This document shows, piece after piece, positions 52,374 through 60,973 of a stretch of DNA of 64,000 nucleotides. The DNA lies in the NCBI GenBank assembly GCA_963675955.2, contig CAXXVR010000009.1:806001-870000 (forward strand), read 5' to 3'. Numbering within the stretch: position 1 is the first letter of the stretch; each line of letters opens with the position of its first letter. The stretch comes from Desulfocicer sp963675955 (GTDB taxonomy: Bacteria > Desulfobacterota > Desulfobacteria > Desulfobacterales > Desulfobacteraceae). A model generated the notes under the pieces. It was not told the DNA's origin. It saw only the letters and a list, made by a program, of their open reading frames with translations, and did not search any database. The position numbers and the translations under genes were made by a program.

Positions 52374-52443
52374 CTGAGACCTTACCCTGCATGATTGACT
52401 GAACTATGAACACCTGATTTCATGCGTTGGTTTTTTTTAACCC

Positions 52444-52462
52444 GATGTTGCAACCAAGCCCC
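52444..52462 (+). repeat. Dispersed motif, ATGTTGTGACCAAGCCC family, copy 3
   Basis: GATGTTGCAACCAAGCCCC, with two changes, runs directly into the hairpin downstream of efp. Confidence 0.45.
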
Positions 52463-52488
52463 GATTTTGTAATAACAAAATCGGGCTT
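52456..52488. terminator. Hairpin between efp and the convergent PPTase gene
   Basis: AAGCCCCGATTTTGT pairs with ACAAAATCGGGCTT (one extra C on the left) across a four- to five-base loop, between two convergent genes. There is no long T-run on either side, but position and symmetry suggest a shared bidirectional terminator. Confidence 0.6.
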
Positions 52489-53209
52489 ACAGTTCATCAG
52501 TGATCAATGAAATGGCATACTCCTGGCCAATGGTTGCACAATACATGTTTATATTTGCCCTGGTGCCCCTGTGTAAAATAACATCACCGTGGATTTCCAC
52601 CTGGTGAAGGCTTTCGTTAAATCCCCTTTTAATATATTTTAAATACGCCTCTTTTAACGTCCAGTTTCTGAAAATTTTCTGGGGATCTCCCCCTGTGTCC
52701 TCCCTTTCCCGCTGGGTGAAGGCAAGCTTCATGAACCCCGTGTCCGGTGGCGGGCCGATTTTTTCCAGATCCAGGCCCAGGGTTCTGTTTTTATCACAGC
52801 ACAGGGCCACTGCTGCATACCTGCCCGAGTGGGTGATGGAGATCTGTATTTCCGGATAAAGGGGAAGGAAGGGGGCACCTTCATCCTGGTAAGCAATTGT
52901 GATTTTGGAAGAATTTATCCTTTCTGCCATGGCAGATCCCACCATTTCTTTTACAAGACGTCGTCCGGCCATCCACTCTATTTGTTTTTTCAGGCTCTTA
53001 AACCGGTTCACCGTCTCAAGTTCTGCCGGGCATAAAAAGGGGTGGATGAAGTCATCAGGGGTAAATCTCATGTACCGCCGGGTGGTAAATTCATGGAAGC
53101 GTTCGGGGGCATGCATGGTTTTAAGGAATGCACAGAAGGTTCTGACCTGGACGATTATGCCCGACTCCGGTTGCCAGTGGATGGTCTCCTGGGGTGTTAA
53201 TTGCTGCAT
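52487..53209 (-). CDS. Sfp-type 4'-phosphopantetheinyl transferase
   Basis: Transfers phosphopantetheine from CoA to carrier proteins. The 240-aa length and motifs place it with the Sfp group of two-domain enzymes: FKSLKKQIEWMAGRRLVKEMV, PYPEIQISITHSGRYAAVAL-like core, the Mg site LGLDLEKIGPP and the catalytic RNWTLKEAYLKYIKRG. Sfp-type enzymes usually serve polyketide, nonribosomal or PUFA synthases rather than primary fatty-acid ACP. Such a synthase begins 8 kb away, so it is a candidate client. It follows recD2 by 32 nt. Confidence 0.92.
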   Translation of the reverse strand: MQQLTPQETIHWQPESGIIVQVRTFCAFLKTMHAPERFHEFTTRRYMRFTPDDFIHPFLCPAELETVNRFKSLKKQIEWMAGRRLVKEMVGSAMAERINSSKITIAYQDEGAPFLPLYPEIQISITHSGRYAAVALCCDKNRTLGLDLEKIGPPPDTGFMKLAFTQREREDTGGDPQKIFRNWTLKEAYLKYIKRGFNESLHQVEIHGDVILHRGTRANINMYCATIGQEYAISLITDEL

Positions 53210-53241
53210 TTTTTCCTGTGGATTGTACTTGATGTTTAAGT

Positions 53242-55893
53242 TTATTCAAATAATTCCGGACCTTCTTTTAACAGAAAATCCAATGCCGTCTGCCGCTGGC
53301 TGACATCCTGGTTGCGCACCGCCATGGACATGGCTTTTCTGGTACCCACAAAAACGGCCAGTTTCTTTGCCCGGGTAAGCCCCGTGTATAATAAATTTCT
53401 ATACAGCATTTTATAATGCTGGGTCAGCACCGGAATGATAACCACTTCAAACTCACTGCCCTGGGATTTATGGATGGTGATGGCCCAGGCCAGATCCAGC
53501 TCCATGATGTCATCTCGTTGGTAAAATACCTGGCGCTGGTCCGGATAAAAGGCAACGGTGAGGCTGGGTTCTGAATTATCAATGGCGATGATGGTGCCGA
53601 TGTCCCCGTTGAATACCCCCAGATCATAGTTGTTTCTGCGGTGGATCACCCGGTCTCCGCATCTGAAAATGCGTTCCCCCACCTTCAGCTGGGGTTTGCC
53701 TTCCATAAAGGGATTGGCCGCGTTTTGGATCACCCGATTGAGGTTGCCGGTTCCCAGGGAGCCCCGGGTCATGGGGGAAAGAATCTGTATCTCCCGGTCC
53801 CTGCCAAAGTATTTGGGAATCCATTTAAGATAAAGCTGGATCACCACATCAAGGGCCGCATATCCATAGTGAAGGGAGGACCAGGGATGTACCTTTTTCA
53901 AGACCGTTGTGAGTTCTGCCACCCGGGAGTCTGCCCGGGCAAGGGCATGGATGTTCACATGCTGAAATTTAGCCGGAATGGTAAATTCTGTTTCATAGGG
54001 GGTGACGGTTTCATTAATGCGAAATTCATACAAAGACGCATCCTCACGGTCATCATTGTCATGGGTTGAGAGGATGTCACATGGATGGTCAGGAAGCGTT
54101 CCTTTGCCCTCATCAATATTTTCAGCTATGATGGTTTTATCTTTTTTTTGATTTTTATTTAGGTCCAGATTCACGGCTTCAGGATCAGTAGCGGAGGACA
54201 CATTGTCATCGGAACCCTTCAGGTGGCCATTGCACAGGCGTTTGACCCGGTCAATGAAGCGAAGCTGTTCCCCGGTGGCCTCATCGGAATCCATGAACAT
54301 GCAGTCGGACCCATCCTGCCATACGGAGGGTTTTTTAAAGGGGGATATCACCCAGGGCATCTCCCCCCGGTTGATCTGGTGGGCATACTGGATGATTTTC
54401 GATTCCCGGGCCTGGCGGAAAATCTGTGTGAGACGAAAACAGGGTACGGTATCCGCTGAAATGAGGTCTTTTAACACATTGCCGGCGCCCACCGAGGGCA
54501 GCTGGTCGGCATCACCGATGAACAATACCCGACTGTCCATGGGTACGGCCTTTAAAAGAGATGCTGTCAGACTGATGTCCAGCATGGAACATTCATCCAC
54601 AATGAGAAAATCCGTGTCCAGGGGCTGGGATTCGTTTTTTTTAAACTCGCCGCCCTTCCATTCCAAGAGCCGATGAATGGTTTTGGCTTCCCGACCGATG
54701 ACTTCGCCCATGCGCTGGGCAGCCCGGCCCGTGGGAGCTGCCAGAAGCACTTTTAGCCCCATGGCTTCGGCAAGTTTTACAATCACCTTGGTGGTGGTGG
54801 TTTTTCCGCACCCCGGGCCTCCGGTGAGGATGGAAAATTTTTCACACACCACCCGGCCCACGGCCTTTGCCTGTTCATCACTTAAATTTATTTTCCGGGT
54901 TTTGCAGAACAGATCGATCCAGCGCTGAATCCGCTGAAGATCCGCCGGAGGTGGGTGCCCCATGCCAGCCACCCGCCGGGCCACATACCGTTCATCAAAA
55001 TACAGGGAACGGGCATAATAACAGCGCATGGCGGTGGTGTGTTCGGTGGGCAGTTCCCGAACCATGAGCTGTCTTTCTTTCACCATATGATCCAGTAAGG
55101 TGCTCAGCTGATCTTCAATATCAAGTTCCAGCAGTTCCTTGACTCTCTGGTTGATCTGGGTGAGGGTGAGATAGCAGTGACCGTCATTTCTAGCGGCTGT
55201 CACCACATGGCGGATACCCGCCATGATTCTTTTGGGGCTTTTTTTGTCAAGGCCGATGCTTAAGGCCACCTTGTCCGCAGAAAAAAAACCGATGCCATAA
55301 AAATCATTGGCCAGACGGTAGGGGTCCTGGGTGACAGTGGCAATGGCCTTGTCCCCATAGGTTTTATATATCCGCACGGCAAAAAGGGTACTTATGCCGT
55401 GGGTCTGTAGAAACATCATCACCTCCCGGATGGATTTGTGCCGGGTCCAGGCGTGGCGGATCATCTCCAGTTTTTTGTTTGCAATTCCTGGAATTTCGGT
55501 GAGAGACTCCATGCGGGTTTCAAATATATTGAGGGTGTCCTGCTTGAAGTGTTTTACGATTTTACGTGCGGTTTTAGGGCCCACACCCTTGATAAGCCCG
55601 GAGCCAAGATATTTTTCCAGGGCCGCCAGGGTGGCCGGTTTTTTTTCCGTGGCCACCATGGCCTGGAATTGACGTCCAAATTTGGGATGAACGGTCCATG
55701 CCCCTTCAAATACCATGGTCGCACCGGCAAATACACGGGTTTGATGCACCACCACCGTTTCCTGTCCCATGGTATTAAAGGGGGTGACCTTTAAGATGGA
55801 CCAGCCGTTGTCCGGATTGTGGAAGGTCACCCGGTCAACAATTCCTTCCAGTCGTTCCTGAATGGCACCGATGTGGGGGACGGCGGTTACCAT
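53242..55893 (-). CDS. recD2: RecD2-type DNA helicase with an unusual insertion
   Basis: A 5'-3' SF1B helicase of the RecBC-independent RecD2/TraA-like family, 883 aa. The N-terminal region has helix-hairpin-helix repeats (KYLGSGLIKGVGPKTARKIV, LTEIPGIANKKLEMI). Helicase motifs are Walker A TGGPGCGKTTTT (about 347), DECSMLDI, FIGDADQLPSVGAGNVL, TRAKKLAVFVG near the end, and the AWAITIHKSQGSEF motif. Residues about 550-645 form a polar, Asn/Asp/Lys-rich insertion that I do not know from other RecD2 proteins. The start overlaps the rubrerythrin-like gene stop by 7 nt. Confidence 0.92.
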   Translation of the reverse strand: MVTAVPHIGAIQERLEGIVDRVTFHNPDNGWSILKVTPFNTMGQETVVVHQTRVFAGATMVFEGAWTVHPKFGRQFQAMVATEKKPATLAALEKYLGSGLIKGVGPKTARKIVKHFKQDTLNIFETRMESLTEIPGIANKKLEMIRHAWTRHKSIREVMMFLQTHGISTLFAVRIYKTYGDKAIATVTQDPYRLANDFYGIGFFSADKVALSIGLDKKSPKRIMAGIRHVVTAARNDGHCYLTLTQINQRVKELLELDIEDQLSTLLDHMVKERQLMVRELPTEHTTAMRCYYARSLYFDERYVARRVAGMGHPPPADLQRIQRWIDLFCKTRKINLSDEQAKAVGRVVCEKFSILTGGPGCGKTTTTKVIVKLAEAMGLKVLLAAPTGRAAQRMGEVIGREAKTIHRLLEWKGGEFKKNESQPLDTDFLIVDECSMLDISLTASLLKAVPMDSRVLFIGDADQLPSVGAGNVLKDLISADTVPCFRLTQIFRQARESKIIQYAHQINRGEMPWVISPFKKPSVWQDGSDCMFMDSDEATGEQLRFIDRVKRLCNGHLKGSDDNVSSATDPEAVNLDLNKNQKKDKTIIAENIDEGKGTLPDHPCDILSTHDNDDREDASLYEFRINETVTPYETEFTIPAKFQHVNIHALARADSRVAELTTVLKKVHPWSSLHYGYAALDVVIQLYLKWIPKYFGRDREIQILSPMTRGSLGTGNLNRVIQNAANPFMEGKPQLKVGERIFRCGDRVIHRRNNYDLGVFNGDIGTIIAIDNSEPSLTVAFYPDQRQVFYQRDDIMELDLAWAITIHKSQGSEFEVVIIPVLTQHYKMLYRNLLYTGLTRAKKLAVFVGTRKAMSMAVRNQDVSQRQTALDFLLKEGPELFE

Positions 55894-56336
55894 ACCTCGG
55901 CGTAGGCAGTTTCTGTGTAGGCGGATTCCATTTTAAATTTATGGCCTTTTTCCATGGTGGCAAGGTCCTGAAAAATTTTGCGGGCATCGGCGGAGTCGCA
56001 GTCTGCGGCAAGCTTCAGGTACATGTTCATGGCCTCTTCTTCATTCTTCATGGCAATGGCAAAGGCATCGGCCAGGCTCATGCCATCGGACACATCGGGT
56101 TTTTCAAGGGTTTTGGAGATGCCGTAATCACTGGTGGCCTTGAAATGGGAGCCGATGATTTTATTTTTCAGAATATTGTTTAAAATTTTTTGGTGTTTCT
56201 TTTCCTCGTCGGCAAAGGCGGTGAACATTTCTTTTAAAAATGTTTTGGTGGTTTTGGCCGCCACCTCTCTATAAAAATTTTCTGCTTCTATCTCTTTTCC
56301 AATGGCGTAATTGATGATTTCTTCATAGGTGTTCAT
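55887..56336 (-). CDS. Rubrerythrin/ferritin-like diiron protein
   Basis: A 149-aa four-helix-bundle protein. Diiron ligands typical of rubrerythrin are seen in two ExxxExxH-type pairs: IGKEIEAENFYRE, FADEEKKHQ, MKNEEEAMNMYLKLA and TMEKGHKFKME. The C-terminal rubredoxin domain of classic rubrerythrin is missing. Likely a peroxide-reducing or iron-storing protein, useful for an anaerobe exposed to oxygen. The open frame goes to 56366, but the ATG at 56336 has AGGAG 9 nt upstream. It is the first gene of an operon with recD2 and the PPTase. Confidence 0.88.
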   Translation of the reverse strand: MNTYEEIINYAIGKEIEAENFYREVAAKTTKTFLKEMFTAFADEEKKHQKILNNILKNKIIGSHFKATSDYGISKTLEKPDVSDGMSLADAFAIAMKNEEEAMNMYLKLAADCDSADARKIFQDLATMEKGHKFKMESAYTETAYAEVW

Positions 56337-56497
56337 GGGGGATGTCTCCTGTGTATATATCCTCAAAGAAAATTAAGATAATGCCTGTTTGGTGCTTGTT
56401 GTGCAGTGCCAAATGTCATGGGTAATTACTGCTTTTTTCATATTTTACTATATCTGATTCGTGCTTTTGAAACAACTTTAATTTCCCTTATTTTTCC

Positions 56498-56525
56498 CAA
56501 AATGGGCCATGTTGTGACCAAGCCC
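56498..56525 (+). repeat. Dispersed motif, ATGTTGTGACCAAGCCC family, copy 4
   Basis: CCAAAATGGGCCATGTTGTGACCAAGCCC spans this site, in the spacer between the rubrerythrin-like and patatin genes; together with the 42272 copy it defines the full length of the motif. Confidence 0.6.
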
Positions 56526-56618
56526 TGATGCTCTTGGTTTTCGGCCTTGACCAGAATATCTGCCTGCTGTCATAATTGGCGTCTCAACCGCTTAAAGTTT
56601 GTGTTATGGTAATGAACC

Positions 56619-56790
56619 CACGTGGCAGTAAGCACCTGCCACAACGAAGATTGAAAATGGCATGCCGCCGCCCCCCTGACGGGTAATGGTCCCGGACCGG
56701 AACTGTAGACAGCTCAATTGTCCTGTTCCTATTGCCCCTCGGGGGGGCATCTCTGCTGAAGTTGCCTTGGGGGCTGCTTTTTCATATAAA
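56619..56790 (+). repeat. Composite dispersed repeat, copy D
   Basis: Stem-loop (TGGCAG 56623-56628 with CTGCCA 56636-56641, then CAACGAAG), then the GC-rich module (56655-56790) with arms GCCGCCGCCCC..GACGGGTAATGG and TATTGCCCCTCGGGGGGG and the CTCTGCTGAAGTTGCCTTGG tail ending TTCATATAAAA. The end is about 22 nt before the patatin start, so the module lies in its leader. No ACCC tract. Confidence 0.85.
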
Positions 56791-56811
56791 AAATTAAAAA
56801 GGAATGAAAAT

Positions 56812-57753
56812 ATGACGACCTGTAAGGTAGGATTGACACTGGGAAGCGGTGCGTCCCGGGGTTGGGCACACATCGGGGTTATTGAGGCCCTGCAGGATGC
56901 ACAGATTCCCATTCATCTTGTGACCGGGTGCAGTGTGGGTGCTTTTGTGGGTGCCATCTATGCCAGTGGCGGTCTGGAACGCCTGAAAAAATTTGTCATC
57001 GACATGGACGGTGAAAGCATGTTTTCGTTTTCAGATGTCAGCCTGATCCGCTCGGGACTCCTGGATGGGGATAAAAAACTCAGGGCGCTTTTTGGCATGC
57101 ACAGTGACAAAAAAGAATTTGAGGAACTTGCCACCCCCTTGAAAGTGGTTGCCGCCGACATGCATTCCGGGGACCAGGTGGTTTTGGACAGTGGTGATCT
57201 GTTCAAGGCACTCCGGGCATCCATGTCTTATCCCGGGCTTTTTGCCCCTGTTTTTCACAAGGGCAGATGGCTGATAGATGGCGGTGTGGTGGACCCGGTG
57301 CCGGTGGGGGTTGCAAGGGCCATGGGGGCAGACGTTGTCATTGCCGTGAATCTGGACTCTCAACTGGTGTCCCGTCGTCGTCAGCAGAGAATCGATGCAG
57401 ACACACCGATTCATCCGCCACCGGTGCGCAATGAGTTTTTAAAGAATCTGGCGGCTCGTTATGAGGCCGCCGAAAAAATGATCCGGGAGAAGCTGGAACT
57501 GCAGAAAGAAAAAAAACAGACACCCCCCGGCACCCGGCAGGTGATTCATGCCGCCATACAGCTCATGCAGGATCGGATTACCCGGGTCAACTTTGCCGTG
57601 AACCCTCCGGATATTCTCATTACCCCCCGTCTGGGAGACCTGAAAATGCTTGATTATGATCAGGTGGAACACTCCATTGAAGAGGGCTACATCGCCACCC
57701 ATGGCAAGATTAATGATATTAAGCGCTTGTTGGCGTTGCAGGAATCGGTATAG
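56812..57753 (+). CDS. Patatin-like phospholipase (RssA type)
   Basis: A predicted acyl hydrolase of about 313 aa. The patatin fold shows the oxyanion loop GSGASRGWAHIGVIEAL, the nucleophile elbow GCSVGAF (Ser41) and the dyad Asp156 in DGGVVDPVPV. The C-terminal ~100 residues are charged and helical. No signal peptide, so cytoplasmic or peripheral on the inner membrane. The open frame begins at 56686 inside repeat copy D; ATG 56812, giving MTTCKVGLTLGSG, is the sensible start. Substrate is unknown. Confidence 0.9.
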   Translation: MTTCKVGLTLGSGASRGWAHIGVIEALQDAQIPIHLVTGCSVGAFVGAIYASGGLERLKKFVIDMDGESMFSFSDVSLIRSGLLDGDKKLRALFGMHSDKKEFEELATPLKVVAADMHSGDQVVLDSGDLFKALRASMSYPGLFAPVFHKGRWLIDGGVVDPVPVGVARAMGADVVIAVNLDSQLVSRRRQQRIDADTPIHPPPVRNEFLKNLAARYEAAEKMIREKLELQKEKKQTPPGTRQVIHAAIQLMQDRITRVNFAVNPPDILITPRLGDLKMLDYDQVEHSIEEGYIATHGKINDIKRLLALQESV

Positions 57754-57785
57754 GGGTTAAATGCCCTGATTCCGCCTTGGATTGG

Positions 57786-57805
57786 TAGATGTTGTGACCA
57801 AGCCC
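57786..57805 (+). repeat. Dispersed motif, ATGTTGTGACCAAGCCC family, copy 5
   Basis: TAGATGTTGTGACCAAGCCC is an exact core copy, 63 nt before the hybrid kinase gene. Confidence 0.6.
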
Positions 57806-57867
57806 CCACTTTCTGACCATGAAGAAATTATTTGCTAATTACATGTTGATATGATCCTGAGTACTCC

Positions 57868-60864
57868 ATGAAAAACAATCAAGACATATATGTCATTTTA
57901 TTTAAAACCCTTATTGCCACGGTGCTCCTGTTTTTTTTCAGTGTTCCGGGCGTTTCAGGGGGCACTGGTAACCAACAGGCAGTGCCTTCTGCCATATCCG
58001 GGGTACTGAATCTTTTAGATCATGATTTGTACCGGGGCGGCACCATACGCCTGGACGGACAGTGGCAATTTTATCCAGGGAGGGTTCATACGCCGGAGGC
58101 ATTCTTGAATAATATGGTACTCGATTCCGGAGGATATTATCCGGTTCCTAAATATTGGACGGCATACAAAGATCTTGCGCTTTCCCCGGAAGGGATCGTA
58201 ACTTACAGGCTTTCAATTCTTGTGAACCAAAAAAACAGACCCCTGAGCCTGTTGACCCCTGAGATTTTCACCGAGTACAGGCTGTTTATCAATGGAGAGC
58301 TTATGGACAGTCACGGCAGATTTTCAGATCACGGTATCCGGTTCTTGTCCCCGAAAATTTATACCTTCCAAAACAGACGTGACACCATAGAAATTGTTCT
58401 GAACATCGCAAATAATAACCATGCAAATGCCGGCATTGGGCAGAGCTTTTTTCTCGGCAGCCCAGAGGCCATTCAGAAACAGCATCTTTTCAGCACCATT
58501 ATTGAAATGGTTCTGGTTGCAGTGTGTTTATTTGCCGGAATTTACCATATCCTTTTGTTTTCCTTTCGAAGAAAAGAAAAAGAACTTTTTTATTTCGGTC
58601 TTTTCTGCATTTTAATCGCCCTCCGAACCGTGTACACCGGTACAACCTTTATCACCCAGATGATACCGGAAATTCCCTTTGAAGCCGGCTCCCGGGTTGC
58701 CACCTGCATCATTCCGCTGTGTGTCATGGCCTTTCAGATCTATGCGTATTATTTTTTCAAGCCTCATTTTCCTGTTAAATCCCATGGGGTACTGTTGTTG
58801 CTGCACAGTGCCTATTTTATACTATCACTGACGCTGTCTCCCATGGACTATTCGAATTTGTATACGCCATATCTGTTGGTGATTATTGCGTCCTGTGTGC
58901 TTATCATCTGTGTCAATAGCTGTGCAGTGGCCCGGGACTTTCGATATGCCGTTATTTTTTTTGGGGGATTCTTGTTTGTATTCGCAGGTGTTGCCAATGA
59001 TATGCTCCATTACATGCAGATCATTAACACGGGGTATTTCCTGTCTCTATGGTTTTCCTTTTTTATTGTTGCCCAGTCTTCCATGCTTGCCATAAAGTTT
59101 GCCAATGAGCATCGGATGGTAGAAGCGCTTTCAAGAAAACTTCAGGCTGCGGATAAACTCAAGGACGAGTTCCTTGCCAATACCTCCCATGAACTGCGAA
59201 CCCCAGTTAACGGGATTATCGGCATCAGTAATTCTCTGATTGATGGCATTGCAGGAAATTTGTCAGAAAAGGCCCTGTTGAATTTAAAGTTGATTTCTTC
59301 AAGTGGTAAAAGGCTTGCCAGCCTGATCAATGACATTCTGGATTATTCAAAACTGCGGCATAACGACATATCCATGGCCATAAGCGATATTGATTTGAGA
59401 CAGATAACGCAAGTTGTTTTAACTGTGGTCAAGGCGACCATTCCTTCCAAGAAACTGGATTTGATAAATGATGTGAAAAATGATTTTCCACCTGTCAGGG
59501 GGGACGAAAATCGGCTGCAACAGGTTCTTTTTAATCTCATTGGAAATGCCGTTAAATTCACCCAGGAGGGCCATGTAAAGGTTTTTGCACAGGACTGCGA
59601 TTCCTATATTATTGTCCATGTTGAAGATACGGGGGCAGGGATTCCAGCGCATATGTTTGGGACTATATTTGAATCATTTGAACAGGTTGACGGTACTGCA
59701 ACCAGAACCTATGGTGGTACCGGACTTGGTCTGACGATTACCAGAAAGCTGGTGGAACTCCAGGGCGGCAAAATCAGTGTCAACTCCGTTGAAGGGAAGG
59801 GGTCGATATTTTCTTTTACCCTGCAAAAAGGCACTGATGGCGCTGCACCACCGGAGAAATCATTCCCCCCCCGGACGAAAGATGTATTTTTTCAGGAAAG
59901 CCAGCCAGAAGACCATGACACCTCTTTTTCATCGTCAACGTGTGCGGATAAAAACAACAGGGAAAAAATCCTGATCGTGGACGATGACACCACCAATGTC
60001 CAAGTATTGCAGAATTATCTTGTGTTGGAAAACCATCGGATTGTGTCGGCCATGAATGGAATGGAGGCCATTGAAATCCTTGAGCATCAGATGTTTGATC
60101 TGGTGCTCCTTGATATCATGATGCCGCGCATGTCCGGCTATGAGGTTTTAAAGCATATCCGAAAGCAATATACTGCCTATGAGCTTCCAGTACTTATGCT
60201 TACTGCGGGAAAGCGCAATCAAGATGTGGTTGCGGCCTTCTACTCCGGGGCCAACGATTACCTGACAAAACCCATTGACAGGCAGGAATTAATGGCACGT
60301 ATCCGAACCCAGCTTTCCCTGAGGCATGCGGTGGCCAATGCCATTGAAAATGCAAATCTTGCCAATACCGATGCGCTCACGGGACTGTATAACCGGCGTT
60401 TTATGATTCATTTCGGAAATCGGGAGTATACAAATGCGGTTCTTTTTCACAAAGCATTGTCTTTGATCATGCTGGATATTGATTTTTTTAAGAAAGTTAA
60501 CGATCAGTATGGGCATGCTGAGGGTGACAGGGTGCTGAAGCATCTTGCCGGAATTATTTCAAAAAACGTCAGGGCCATTGATGTGGCTGCCCGGTATGGA
60601 GGCGAGGAATTTGTCATTATTCTACCTGGAACAACCAGTGAAGGGGCAAGACATGTGGCCGAAAAAATTCGGCATCTTGTGGAGGAAAGCCGGGTGGAGA
60701 CGGCTTGCCATGATCACATTATCCAGTACACCGTCAGTCTTGGGACTGCCACCCTCATTAATCCGGAGTATAGTTTTGAGGATTTGTTAAATGATGCGGA
60801 TAAAATGCTTTATAAATCAAAGAATGAGGGGCGAAACAAAGTGAGCGTATCCCCCCATTTTTAA
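57868..60864 (+). CDS. 7TMR-DISM histidine kinase / receiver / GGDEF hybrid
   Basis: A 998-aa signalling protein that joins phosphorelay to c-di-GMP synthesis. Order: signal peptide, a periplasmic 7TMR-DISM extracellular sensor (about 45-195), seven membrane helices (about 205-410), HisKA with phospho-His441 in SHELRTP, HATPase (about 530-660; NLIGNAVKFT and GGTGLGLTI), receiver (from about 701; ILIVDDD, phospho-Asp749 in LLDIMMP, Lys in LTKPID) and a C-terminal GGDEF domain. The active-site GGEEF is intact (911-915) and the inhibitory RxxD site (RAID, 902-905) is present. No Hpt domain. The sensor ligand is unknown; the Shine-Dalgarno site is weak. Confidence 0.94.
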   Translation: MKNNQDIYVILFKTLIATVLLFFFSVPGVSGGTGNQQAVPSAISGVLNLLDHDLYRGGTIRLDGQWQFYPGRVHTPEAFLNNMVLDSGGYYPVPKYWTAYKDLALSPEGIVTYRLSILVNQKNRPLSLLTPEIFTEYRLFINGELMDSHGRFSDHGIRFLSPKIYTFQNRRDTIEIVLNIANNNHANAGIGQSFFLGSPEAIQKQHLFSTIIEMVLVAVCLFAGIYHILLFSFRRKEKELFYFGLFCILIALRTVYTGTTFITQMIPEIPFEAGSRVATCIIPLCVMAFQIYAYYFFKPHFPVKSHGVLLLLHSAYFILSLTLSPMDYSNLYTPYLLVIIASCVLIICVNSCAVARDFRYAVIFFGGFLFVFAGVANDMLHYMQIINTGYFLSLWFSFFIVAQSSMLAIKFANEHRMVEALSRKLQAADKLKDEFLANTSHELRTPVNGIIGISNSLIDGIAGNLSEKALLNLKLISSSGKRLASLINDILDYSKLRHNDISMAISDIDLRQITQVVLTVVKATIPSKKLDLINDVKNDFPPVRGDENRLQQVLFNLIGNAVKFTQEGHVKVFAQDCDSYIIVHVEDTGAGIPAHMFGTIFESFEQVDGTATRTYGGTGLGLTITRKLVELQGGKISVNSVEGKGSIFSFTLQKGTDGAAPPEKSFPPRTKDVFFQESQPEDHDTSFSSSTCADKNNREKILIVDDDTTNVQVLQNYLVLENHRIVSAMNGMEAIEILEHQMFDLVLLDIMMPRMSGYEVLKHIRKQYTAYELPVLMLTAGKRNQDVVAAFYSGANDYLTKPIDRQELMARIRTQLSLRHAVANAIENANLANTDALTGLYNRRFMIHFGNREYTNAVLFHKALSLIMLDIDFFKKVNDQYGHAEGDRVLKHLAGIISKNVRAIDVAARYGGEEFVIILPGTTSEGARHVAEKIRHLVEESRVETACHDHIIQYTVSLGTATLINPEYSFEDLLNDADKMLYKSKNEGRNKVSVSPHF

Positions 60865-60973
60865 AACCAATCTCCAAAATACAAAGCAGGAGTTGCCGTC
60901 AGCATTCAAAAATTTTTCCCGACGTTTTCCCCGACACCTGCATTGTACTCTCCCAGAACATCTCCAACCGGGT

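Noticed and set aside
56686..56811. N-terminal extension of the patatin-like protein by 42 residues.
   Set aside because: It is translated repeat copy D; the family start is at 56812.
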